From NCBI GenBank assembly GCA_905234355.1, contig CAJOHP010000021.1, positions 1-18,628 on the forward strand: a stretch of DNA of 18,628 nt. Direction: 5' to 3'. Shown here piece after piece: positions 1 through 6,109 of the stretch. The stretch is from an uncultured Prevotella sp. GTDB taxonomy: Bacteria > Bacteroidota > Bacteroidia > Bacteroidales > Bacteroidaceae. A model generated the notes under the pieces. That model was not told the origin of the DNA. It searched no databases and saw only the letters and a program-made list of their open reading frames with translations. The translations under genes and the position numbers were made by a program. The first letter of the stretch is position 1; each line of letters starts with the position of its first letter.

Positions 1-1
1 G

Positions 2-397
2 ACAGGGCCGAAGGTGGGGTCGTTCGACGCCGGCTTCGGCTCGTCCTATCTGGCCCGCATCGTGGGGCAGAAGAAGGCCCGGGAGATATGGTTCCTCTGC
101 CGGCAGTACACCGCACAGGAGGCGCTCGAGATGGGCATGGTCAACAAGGTAGTGCCCCTACAGCAACTCGAAGACGAGTGCGTCGCCTGGGCCAAGGAGA
201 TGATGGAGCGCTCGCCCATCGCCCTGCGCATGATCAAGGCCGGACTCAACGCCGAGCTCGACGGACAGGCCGGCATACAGCAGCTCGCCGGCGACGCCAC
301 CATGCTCTACTACTTCCTCGACGAGGCACAGGAGGGCGGACACGCCTTCCTCGAGAAGCGCAGGCCCGACTTCGGACGGTTCCCGCAGGTGCCATAA
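2..397 (+). CDS. menB: 1,4-dihydroxy-2-naphthoyl-CoA synthase, C-terminal part (5' end outside window)
   Basis: Menaquinone pathway enzyme of the crotonase family; it closes the second ring of o-succinylbenzoyl-CoA to give 1,4-dihydroxy-2-naphthoyl-CoA in the cytoplasm. The frame is open from base 2 and begins TGPKVGSFDAGFG, a conserved MenB segment, so the GTG at 14 is an internal valine and not a start. About 131 residues remain, roughly the second half of a protein usually near 275 residues. Conserved stretches include ARIVGQKKAREIWFLCRQY, the GMVNKVVP segment, the DGQAG-QQLAG-ATMLYY region and the terminal KRRPDFGRFP. It closely resembles E. coli MenB as I remember it. The TAA stop lies inside a run of 13 A's, and menC begins 20 bp later on the same strand, so the two are very probably one operon. 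Confidence 0.95.
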   Translation, partial: TGPKVGSFDAGFGSSYLARIVGQKKAREIWFLCRQYTAQEALEMGMVNKVVPLQQLEDECVAWAKEMMERSPIALRMIKAGLNAELDGQAGIQQLAGDATMLYYFLDEAQEGGHAFLEKRRPDFGRFPQVP

Positions 398-408
398 AAA
401 AAAAAAAA
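396..408 (+). repeat. A13 homopolymer between menB and menC
   Basis: Thirteen consecutive A's begin inside the menB TAA stop and end 9 bp before the menC ATG. In a GC-rich region this is conspicuous. A-rich sequence just upstream of the start is the usual translation-promoting signal in Bacteroidetes, so the tract probably acts as the menC initiation enhancer. Length change could not alter the MenB protein because the stop is at the tract's left edge. Confidence 0.8.
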
Positions 409-417
409 CGAACACCC

Positions 418-1506
418 ATGACCATCACCATCACCGAACGTGTGTTTCACTTCAGGCAGCCGGCAGGCACGAGCCGCGGCATCTACACCGAGCGGCGCTC
501 GTGGCTCGTAGAAGTGACCGACGGCCGGCGCCACGGCCTGGGCGAGTGCGCCCCCCTGCCCGACCTGAGCTGCGACGCCCTGCCCCCACACATATATAAA
601 GAGGTGCTGCGACGCTTCTGCGACGAGGTGGAGCAGACCGGACAGCTGCCCCTCGACCGCCTGCGCGACTACCCCTCCATGCTCTTCGGCCTGGAGACGG
701 CACTGCTGAGCGCCGCCCATGCCACGCCCTGCGACTCGCCTGCCGGCCATCCCGCGCCCGGCGCCGTGCTGCCCCGCCTCTTCGACACACCCTTCAGCCG
801 GGGCGAGGAGGGCATACCCATCAACGGACTGGTGTGGATGGGCCGCCACGACGAGATGCTCCGCCGCATGGAGGAGAAGCTGCAGCAGGGCTACCGCTGC
901 GTCAAGCTGAAGGTGGGCGCCATCAGCTTCGACGAAGAGCTCGACCTGGTGCGCCGCATACGCGAGCGCTTCAGCCACCGCGAGGTGGAGCTGCGCCTCG
1001 ACGCCAACGGCGGCTTCAGCCCCGACGAGGCGCTCTACCGGCTGGAGCTGCTCTCGCAGTACGCCATACACAGCATAGAGCAGCCCATCAGGCAGAAGCA
1101 GTGGGGCCTGATGGCCGAGCTGTGCCGCGACGCTCCCCTGCCCATAGCCCTCGACGAAGAGCTCATCGGCCTGAACGACCCCGAGCAGAAACGGCAGATG
1201 CTGCGCATCGTCAAGCCAGCCTACATCGTGCTGAAGCCCTCGCTGCACGGCGGCATCGAGGGCTGCCGCGAGTGGATAAGCATAGCGCGCGACGAGGGCA
1301 TAGGCTCCTGGATCACCTCGGCACTGGAGAGCAACGTGGGCCTCAACGCCATCGCCCAGCTGTGCAGCGCCGTCTACGGGCCCCACATCACCATGCCGCA
1401 GGGACTGGGCACTGGTCAGCTCTTCACCGACAACATCGCCCTGCCGCTCGCCATACGCCAACAGCAGCTGTGGGCTACAGACGCCGCCCTCACTGATTTC
1501 GTCTGA
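418..1506 (+). CDS. menC: o-succinylbenzoate synthase
   Basis: Enolase-superfamily enzyme that dehydrates SHCHC to o-succinylbenzoate in menaquinone synthesis. The ATG at 418 gives 362 residues starting MTITITERVF; longer readings of this frame run back through menB and are not credible. The superfamily active-site set is complete: K163-x-K165 (VKLKVG), metal ligands D195 (LDANG), E221 (IEQP) and D246 (ALDEE), and K273 (VLKPS). The C-terminal part has SALESNVGLNAIAQL, typical of the family's barrel end. An A-rich leader, not a Shine-Dalgarno sequence, precedes the start. It follows menB directly, which supports MenC rather than another muconate-cycloisomerase-like enzyme. No menE (the acyl-CoA ligase acting between them) follows; the next gene is on the other strand and its last 17 bp overlap menC. 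Confidence 0.95.
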   Translation: MTITITERVFHFRQPAGTSRGIYTERRSWLVEVTDGRRHGLGECAPLPDLSCDALPPHIYKEVLRRFCDEVEQTGQLPLDRLRDYPSMLFGLETALLSAAHATPCDSPAGHPAPGAVLPRLFDTPFSRGEEGIPINGLVWMGRHDEMLRRMEEKLQQGYRCVKLKVGAISFDEELDLVRRIRERFSHREVELRLDANGGFSPDEALYRLELLSQYAIHSIEQPIRQKQWGLMAELCRDAPLPIALDEELIGLNDPEQKRQMLRIVKPAYIVLKPSLHGGIEGCREWISIARDEGIGSWITSALESNVGLNAIAQLCSAVYGPHITMPQGLGTGQLFTDNIALPLAIRQQQLWATDAALTDFV

Positions 1507-2176
1507 CGGTCTTGCCGTCGCATGCCATCTCTTCAGCCCCCTCCAGCTGCCTGCTTATCTCACCTGCTTCCAGGAAATGCACCTTCAGGGCCGACGAGTT
1601 GGGATAGCGGTTGAAGAACACATTGTTGCTCATGTATAGCTGTATGGATGCTATCTGGCTGTTGGCCGACACATTATTATAATAATAGAGGATGCTTCTG
1701 AGCACACGCGGCAGCACCTTGATGCCGGTCCTGCCGTCGCGGAAGCGGACGACGGCTATCACGTGATAACGGCTGCGCTTGTCCTGCAGCTGCTCTCGCT
1801 GCGCCTCGGTGCTCTTGTGCGACACGGTGAGGCGACGGCCGTACTTGCGGTTGATCTCGTTCATCATGCGGAGAAACAGCGGCCCGTGGGCCGAGGCATC
1901 TTCCAGCTGATGATAGCCGATGTAGTAGTGTATCATCTCGTGGATGATGGTGTCCTCCAGCTCCTGTTCCGGCAAGTCGAGGCGGGTATTGATGCGCAGA
2001 CGGAAGTCGTATCGTACAGTCTTGCCAAAGGGGCCTCGCCGCTTCTTGTAGACGCACTGCCCCAAGAAAGTCTTGGCATCACTCAAGACCACAGGTATCT
2101 TGGGGAGTTTGCCGCCAAACATCTGGCGGTTGAACTCCTCAAACTTCTGCTCTATGTATGCAACGGTAGCTTTCAT
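1490..2176 (-). CDS. SprT-like zinc metalloprotease domain protein
   Basis: Predicted SprT/Spartan-type metallopeptidase of 228 residues. In eukaryotes this fold degrades proteins cross-linked to DNA; the bacterial role is poorly defined. The start at 2176 (MKATVAYIEQKFEEFNRQMF) begins right at the family's first helix; the frame is open further upstream, but that stretch lies around the promoter. The zinc site is HEMIH (H79, E80, H83), with H97 in SAHGPLF as the likely third ligand. The C-terminal zinc ribbon found in many SprT proteins is absent; residues 120-228 have no matching cysteine pairs. Instead they carry an RYHVIAVVRFRDGRTGIKVLP stretch that looks like a small beta-rich domain. 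The last 17 bp overlap the end of menC convergently. A good promoter lies upstream. Confidence 0.85.
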   Translation of the reverse strand: MKATVAYIEQKFEEFNRQMFGGKLPKIPVVLSDAKTFLGQCVYKKRRGPFGKTVRYDFRLRINTRLDLPEQELEDTIIHEMIHYYIGYHQLEDASAHGPLFLRMMNEINRKYGRRLTVSHKSTEAQREQLQDKRSRYHVIAVVRFRDGRTGIKVLPRVLRSILYYYNNVSANSQIASIQLYMSNNVFFNRYPNSSALKVHFLEAGEISRQLEGAEEMACDGKTVRRNQ

Positions 2177-2222
2177 ATTAGTCTCTCTGCATCTTGTCTC
2201 ACGCACATAAAAAAAAACGATG

Positions 2223-2253
2223 CAAAGGTACTCATTTCTTTCCGACCAGCCAA
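2223..2253 (-). promoter_or_regulatory. Bacteroidetes-type promoter of the SprT-like gene
   Basis: Read on the minus strand, TTG (2253-2251) is followed after 20 bp by TACCTTTG (2230-2223), matching the TTG-N19-21-TAnnTTTG pattern of the Bacteroidetes primary sigma factor. The start codon is about 47 bp downstream, past a T9 run. Confidence 0.75.
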
Positions 2254-2340
2254 GGATTTTCTTGGGCAAGTGCTGACTTGGAGAGTAAGAAGGAGGGGGG
2301 ATTATACGACAACATTTCGCCCCCTTTTTGGGTAAAAACA

Positions 2341-2384
2341 CAAAACCAAAAGGCCGGAGCAACGCTTCACAGCGCGCTCCGGCC
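2341..2384 (-). terminator. Rho-independent terminator after the DUF4488-type gene
   Basis: A perfect 9-bp stem, GGCCGGAGC (minus-strand reading from 2384) and GCTCCGGCC (down to 2352), encloses a 15-nt loop. On the minus strand it is followed at once by TTTTGGTTTTGTGTTTTT. It begins 28 bp after the stop of the 165-residue gene and ends its transcript before the SprT-like promoter. Confidence 0.8.
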
Positions 2385-2411
2385 ATCTCCATGGAAGTCT
2401 TCTTACTAACT

Positions 2412-2909
2412 TTACTTGAATACGTTCTGTCTCATCAGCTGCTGCATGTCGGCAGGCATCTGCTTCGCCTTGCAGCAGTCCACGATGTAGCGCACAAGCT
2501 TCTGGGGCATGGACACCTGCTTCTTCCAGATGTCGTGGCGGGTCTTCCAGCGTCCGGTGAAGGTGGTTTTGTCGGTAAGTACCAGGTCGCCGGGCTTAGT
2601 GGTGCGCCCCATCTCGGTGTAGACGCCATTCCTGAACGTGTAGGTGCCATACTCGTGGGGCAGCACGCTGCACTTGCCGTCCTTGCCCATCACCAGCTCG
2701 GCACAAGCATACTCGCCGTCAGGACCGTAGTACTTGAACTGGCTATAGCCACGCTCCTTCCCGCACACAATCTTTTTCTCGCCCTCAAACTGCATCGACT
2801 CCATGAGCCATGCACCATGCAGCTCGCTGTCGGCCACTCTTGCCGTCTGGGCATTCACCTGCAGTGCACTCATCAGAGCCACTGCCATTGCAATCATTAC
2901 TCTCTTCAT
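2412..2909 (-). CDS. Secreted lipocalin-like protein, DUF4488 type
   Basis: Exported protein of 165 residues with no known enzymatic role. MKRVMIAMAVALMSALQVNA is a clear signal peptide with likely cleavage after residue 20; there is no lipobox, so it should be soluble in the periplasm or secreted. The mature part begins with ELHGAW and contains a YYGPDGEYA strand, an EYGTYTFRNGVYTE strand and W-K-x5-WKKQVSMP near residues 121-135. This order resembles Bacteroides DUF4488 lipocalin-like proteins as I recall them. A strong promoter lies upstream, preceded by three GTTTGCA repeats that also occur before the adjacent regulator gene, so regulation by that protein is likely. A terminator follows. 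The family call is moderately firm; the function is unknown. Confidence 0.85.
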   Translation of the reverse strand: MKRVMIAMAVALMSALQVNAQTARVADSELHGAWLMESMQFEGEKKIVCGKERGYSQFKYYGPDGEYACAELVMGKDGKCSVLPHEYGTYTFRNGVYTEMGRTTKPGDLVLTDKTTFTGRWKTRHDIWKKQVSMPQKLVRYIVDCCKAKQMPADMQQLMRQNVFK

Positions 2910-2956
2910 ACGTCTTTCGTTTTTTGGGGGTTACACTTAGTGACGATTTGTCGGTG

Positions 2957-2987
2957 CAAAAGTACTGCATTTACCCTCTGTCGCCAA
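2957..2987 (-). promoter_or_regulatory. Promoter of the DUF4488-type gene
   Basis: On the minus strand TTG (2987-2985) is followed after 20 bp by TACTTTTG (2964-2957). This is a full match to the Bacteroidetes consensus and implies a 5' leader of roughly 40 nt. The GTTTGCA array sits directly upstream. Confidence 0.8.
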
Positions 2988-2995
2988 GCTTTTCG

Positions 2996-3025
2996 GTTTG
3001 CATTGCGTTTGCAACGTGTTTGCAA
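2996..3025 (-). promoter_or_regulatory. Operator-like GTTTGCA direct repeats upstream of the DUF4488-type promoter
   Basis: Plus-strand GTTTGCA at 2996, GTTTGCAA at 3007 and GTTTGCAA at 3018 are spaced 11 bp apart, one helical turn. The array begins 32 bp from the edge of the -7 box (2964) and 9 bp beyond the -33 TTG, the position expected for an activator. The same arrangement precedes the regulator gene. The array lies in the short gap between the regulator stop (3036) and this promoter. Confidence 0.7.
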
Positions 3026-3035
3026 ATGGTTGGCA

Positions 3036-4064
3036 TCAGGCATTGATGGAGAGGATGAACTCGTCCCAGTCGCGTGCACCGCCTTTCTGCCCGAACACCT
3101 TTTTGTAGAGGCGGCTGCGCACAGTGCTGATGGTGCTCACGTCGCGAGCCAGCACTTGCGCCATGTCCTTCGGACTGATGCGGAGCTTGATGAGCAGGCA
3201 CACCTCATACTCCAGTTCCGACATCGTGTGCAGATTGTACAGCTGGCGGCAGAAACCCGGATACACCTTGTTTATCTGTTGCTCCATCAGTTGCCACTCC
3301 TCCTGAGTGAGCATCTGCCCGGAAGCCAGCCGACGCTGCAGCGTGTGGTAGTCGGCGGAGGCAAAGAACTCGTCTTCCATCGACTCGATGGCACGGCGCA
3401 CAGCAATGGGCCGGTCGTGGTGGTCTGCCTTGATCTGCTGCAGTTGTCGCTGCAGCCGGCTCGACAGCTCACGCTTGGCGAGATACATCCGCACAATAAT
3501 GCCGACAGCCCCCAGTGCCACGGCAAGCAGCGACAAGAGCCAACAGATGTAGTCGGCCTGCCGACGCTCGGTGGTCGAGAGCACATAAGCATGAAACACG
3601 TCGCCGTCGTCTCTCCGCCCATTGGCAACAATGCGGCATATCTCTGCCCCCCAATCCTCGCTGATGGCCCTTTCCCGATGCCACGTATAAAGATGACCGT
3701 AGCGCTGGACAATGATGGTCGTGTCGTCCTTTACCGTGAGCGGCCTGGGCTCGCCATCCTCCAAATAGATGTATTCGCCGTGCCCCTTGTCCACCAGCGT
3801 CACCGGCAGCACCGACTTCGGATAGACGGTCAGCGCCGAAGCCGACTGCGTGTAGACACACTCGTAGAGCACAGTGTCGCCCTGAAAGACATGCAGCAAC
3901 GTGGACTGGCCAGGCGCGTAGCGCTCAGTCCGGTCATAGACATAGTCTATCTGCATGAGCCGCCACGCACCCTGCAGGCTGAAAGAGGAAGGGCCGTCGT
4001 CAGAAGAAGAACAGCCACAAAGCAGTGCCGTCGTCGCTACAATGAAAAGAAGGAATGGTCTCAT
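3036..4064 (-). CDS. Membrane-spanning one-component regulator: lipocalin-like sensor, TM helix, LuxR-like HTH
   Basis: Protein of 342 residues. The start at 4064 (MRPFLLFIVATTALLCGC) gives a signal peptide with a lipobox and Cys18; the upstream extension of the frame would cover the promoter. Residues about 29-165 form an extracytoplasmic beta-rich domain beginning SLQGAW, resembling the adjacent DUF4488-type protein. A transmembrane helix follows at about 172-195 (YICWLLSLLAVALGAVGIIV), then a charged helical linker. The C-terminal HTH at about 280-325 includes MSELEYEVCLLIKLRISPKD and VSTISTVRSRLYKKVFG; this type of LuxR-like HTH ends many Bacteroidetes membrane regulators. No kinase or receiver domain is present, so the signal would pass straight through the membrane to DNA. 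The promoter carries the same repeats as the downstream gene, suggesting autoregulation. The ligand is unknown. Confidence 0.85.
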   Translation of the reverse strand: MRPFLLFIVATTALLCGCSSSDDGPSSFSLQGAWRLMQIDYVYDRTERYAPGQSTLLHVFQGDTVLYECVYTQSASALTVYPKSVLPVTLVDKGHGEYIYLEDGEPRPLTVKDDTTIIVQRYGHLYTWHRERAISEDWGAEICRIVANGRRDDGDVFHAYVLSTTERRQADYICWLLSLLAVALGAVGIIVRMYLAKRELSSRLQRQLQQIKADHHDRPIAVRRAIESMEDEFFASADYHTLQRRLASGQMLTQEEWQLMEQQINKVYPGFCRQLYNLHTMSELEYEVCLLIKLRISPKDMAQVLARDVSTISTVRSRLYKKVFGQKGGARDWDEFILSINA

Positions 4065-4081
4065 CGTCACTTTTTTTCGTG

Positions 4082-4114
4082 CAAAGTTACCATATATCCG
4101 GCAAAACGCGACAA
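4082..4114 (-). promoter_or_regulatory. Promoter of the membrane regulator gene
   Basis: On the minus strand TAACTTTG (4089-4082) matches TAnnTTTG. The nearest upstream TTG (4114-4112) is 22 bp away, slightly longer than ideal, so the promoter may depend on an activator. The start codon is 18 bp downstream of the box. Confidence 0.65.
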
Positions 4115-4120
4115 AAAGGA

Positions 4121-4139
4121 GTTTGCAAATCGTTTGCAA
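4121..4139 (-). promoter_or_regulatory. Operator-like GTTTGCAA direct repeats upstream of the regulator promoter
   Basis: GTTTGCAA occurs at 4121 and 4132 on the plus strand, 11 bp apart, starting 32 bp from the edge of the -7 box (4089). A degenerate third copy (TTTTCAAA) follows at about 4145. Spacing, phase and distance reproduce the array at 2996-3025. Confidence 0.7.
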
Positions 4140-4185
4140 CCCGATTTTCAAAGCACAAAGAGACAAAAAGACATCCCAGGCATGC

Positions 4186-5721
4186 CTATTCCCTTCCTGT
4201 CATCCACATCATGGTGCTCCGATAGCGCTGCTTAGGCGTATTGGGCCTGTCCTTATACTCCTGCTCAAGCAGGCCGCACTCCATCAACGGCGTCAGCAAC
4301 CTCCGGCGGAAACTGGTGCGGCTGCCATAGCCCGTCGCCTCCATCATCTCAAGCATACCCTGGAATGTGCGGCAAAACGACAGCAGCCGCCGGGCATTCT
4401 CCTCCTCCCCTTTGGGCAGCCCTGGGCAGAGACGCCGCAACTCATCCGTGCCCACGGCCCATGAAGAAGGCGAAAGCGAGGGCGCCGTGCGACGGGGACC
4501 ATAATGATCCACGAAAGGCTCCGATGCGATCATGCCTTCGAACTCAGACTGAGGATAATAAGTATCATGCGGCCTGTCGATAGTGACCTTGAACTGATTG
4601 CCCTCATCATTCTCAAAGCCGATGTTGCCCTGCTCCTCCCTCACGGCACGCATGATGCCCGTGCCAAGCCCCCGGTAGTCCATCGTCCGTGCACAGAAAG
4701 AAGCAATCAGACTGTTACGCTGCCTGGTCATGCCATAGCGTATGCTCTCTACGCTCACCCCACGGGGCAGGCCGCCAGGACTGACAATCTCCACCCGATC
4801 ATCGAAAATCATAATCCGGATAGGAGCCTGCAACAGGTAGTCGCGATGCACGAGCGCATTCTGAAGCACCTCACGCAATGCCACTTCCGAAATCTCCAAC
4901 TTGCCAACAGAGTTGAACGACTGACCAGCCTGCAAGCTGTGCAGATTGGACTTGAGAAAAGCCATGCCCTCATTAAACATGCGAGGTATCGTGCCAATGA
5001 TATCCTTGCTGTCACGATAATCCAGCCCACTCATCTGGTTGCCATAGAACGACACCGCCTTGATGATGAACGCCGGCTCAAACATCTCCGGATGCTTGCC
5101 GAAAAACAACAGCCCGGCCAGCGTAGCCTGTCCGCCAGCCGTCAGGATCTGCAGGTTCTTCAGCAGCTGCTCAAGCGACAGTCCGAACTCCTCAGCCCGC
5201 TTGCCATAGTATTTCTCCACATACTCATTGAGCAGAAAAGTATCTATATCGTAGATAGAGGTGCCCCTCACGCCTTTCTCCTCAGGACGGAAACTGCCCG
5301 ACTCTTGAAACAGAGCCAAGATCTCACCATTCTCGGTAATGCGCCGCTTGTCGCTGCTCTGCTTCACCCAGATATTGCCCCCTTTGTCTTTATATGGCTT
5401 ATTGATGCCTTCCGGCACATGCACGGCGAGCACTATCCTACCCTCCACCTCCACCGACTCGGTTTCCAAGTAGATAGTAGGAGACACCCACTCGTTGGCC
5501 ACCTGACCCACGAGAGTACTTGCCTGCTGAGCTTGCTGGTAGCTCAACCCAGCCACCTCGCCTGTCTTGTCCTCCACACCTATCAGCAGGGTGCCCCCCT
5601 TGCTGTTGGCAAAGGCTACCAGCTCGGGGGCTATCTTGGCGGGGTTCTCAAGCCTGAGCTTGAACTGCACCTTGCTATTTTCACCCAGTCGGCATAGTTC
5701 TTTTATTGTTTTCGCAGTCAT
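4186..5721 (-). CDS. AlbA_2 / HATPase_c_4 RecG-like putative regulator with C-terminal winged helix
   Basis: Protein of 511 residues, of a type often annotated as 'ATP-dependent DNA helicase RecG-like' although it has no helicase motifs. Residues about 10-140 are a Schlafen AlbA_2 domain (ENSKVQFK, then VAFANSKGGTLLIGVED, later GNIWVKQSSDKRRI). Residues about 275-380 are a GHKL-like ATP-binding domain (ALREVLQNALVHRDY with N288, SPGGLPRG, RNSLIA, RGLGTGI). Residues about 445-505 look like a winged helix (YGSRTSFRRRLLTPLMECGL). Such proteins are thought to be DNA-binding regulators or defence-related factors, but the function is not settled. The ATG at 5721 follows a TATCTTTG box. Repeated CTTAACC sites and a palindrome surround the promoter and could be autoregulatory targets. 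The gene diverges from the GH106-like gene. Confidence 0.85.
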   Translation of the reverse strand: MTAKTIKELCRLGENSKVQFKLRLENPAKIAPELVAFANSKGGTLLIGVEDKTGEVAGLSYQQAQQASTLVGQVANEWVSPTIYLETESVEVEGRIVLAVHVPEGINKPYKDKGGNIWVKQSSDKRRITENGEILALFQESGSFRPEEKGVRGTSIYDIDTFLLNEYVEKYYGKRAEEFGLSLEQLLKNLQILTAGGQATLAGLLFFGKHPEMFEPAFIIKAVSFYGNQMSGLDYRDSKDIIGTIPRMFNEGMAFLKSNLHSLQAGQSFNSVGKLEISEVALREVLQNALVHRDYLLQAPIRIMIFDDRVEIVSPGGLPRGVSVESIRYGMTRQRNSLIASFCARTMDYRGLGTGIMRAVREEQGNIGFENDEGNQFKVTIDRPHDTYYPQSEFEGMIASEPFVDHYGPRRTAPSLSPSSWAVGTDELRRLCPGLPKGEEENARRLLSFCRTFQGMLEMMEATGYGSRTSFRRRLLTPLMECGLLEQEYKDRPNTPKQRYRSTMMWMTGRE

Positions 5722-5752
5722 ACCTATAGCGTTTACTTAACCATTTCGCCCA

Positions 5753-5760
5753 CAAAGATA
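5753..5760 (-). promoter_or_regulatory. -7 box of the AlbA/RecG-like gene
   Basis: TATCTTTG on the minus strand fits TAnnTTTG and lies 31 bp before the ATG. No TTG is found 19-21 bp upstream. Instead a 10-bp palindrome, CCAAATTTGG (5772-5781), occupies the spacer region, as an operator would. Confidence 0.6.
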
Positions 5761-5998
5761 CAAAATTTTACCCAAATTTGGTTAAGTTCAAGCAGAAATA
5801 TTAATACACATAACACTATTTAACAGACAAATTGTGGTTTTTCTCGAAAACACCCCTAATCTTAACCAATTACGGTCAAGTTTAGTTCTCTTACAAGAAT
5901 ATCTTAACCGCAACAAGTCACATCAAACCATCGCCCACCCAGACGCCGCCAACCGCAAGCCGGAAAATCGACCGTAGGCTAAAAAACATCAAAAACGC

Positions 5999-6029
5999 TT
6001 TGCCGTTTAAGGGATAATTACTAATTTTG
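5999..6029 (+). promoter_or_regulatory. Promoter of the GH106-like gene
   Basis: TTTG (5999-6002), 19 bp, then TAATTTTG (6022-6029): a full match to the Bacteroidetes consensus. The ATG at 6110 is about 80 bp downstream of the box. Confidence 0.75.
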
Positions 6030-6109
6030 CAACCTAGTTATATAGCCAACGTGTGCTATACAGCCCTGCTGAAATACTAAAACAAACGCCCTCAAGCCCA
6101 TCTGAAGAC

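Larger units (their letters stand above)
5722..6109. other. 388-bp divergent intergenic region with CTTAACC repeats
   Basis: AT-rich gap between the AlbA/RecG-like gene (minus) and the GH106-like gene (plus). It holds the two divergent promoters, the palindrome CCAAATTTGG at 5772-5781, and four copies of an octamer: CTTAACCA at 5736-5743 and 5861-5868, its reverse complement TGGTTAAG at 5779-5786, and CTTAACCG at 5903-5910. The copies fall in two pairs with internal offsets of 43 and 42 bp. I see no convincing small gene or structured RNA here. Confidence 0.6.

Noticed and set aside
310..1461. Long open frame antisense to menC
   Set aside because: It is the complement of a strongly coding GC-rich gene with all catalytic residues; its translation is A/V/G/Q-rich with no recognisable domain.
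2996..3025. GTTTGCA repeats as a CRISPR array
   Set aside because: Units are 7-8 bp with 3-4 bp gaps, far below CRISPR dimensions; they fit a phased operator.
2328..4235. 635-codon plus-strand open frame across the DUF4488-type and regulator genes
   Set aside because: It runs through a terminator, two promoters and two genes with signal peptides on the other strand, and shows no domain.
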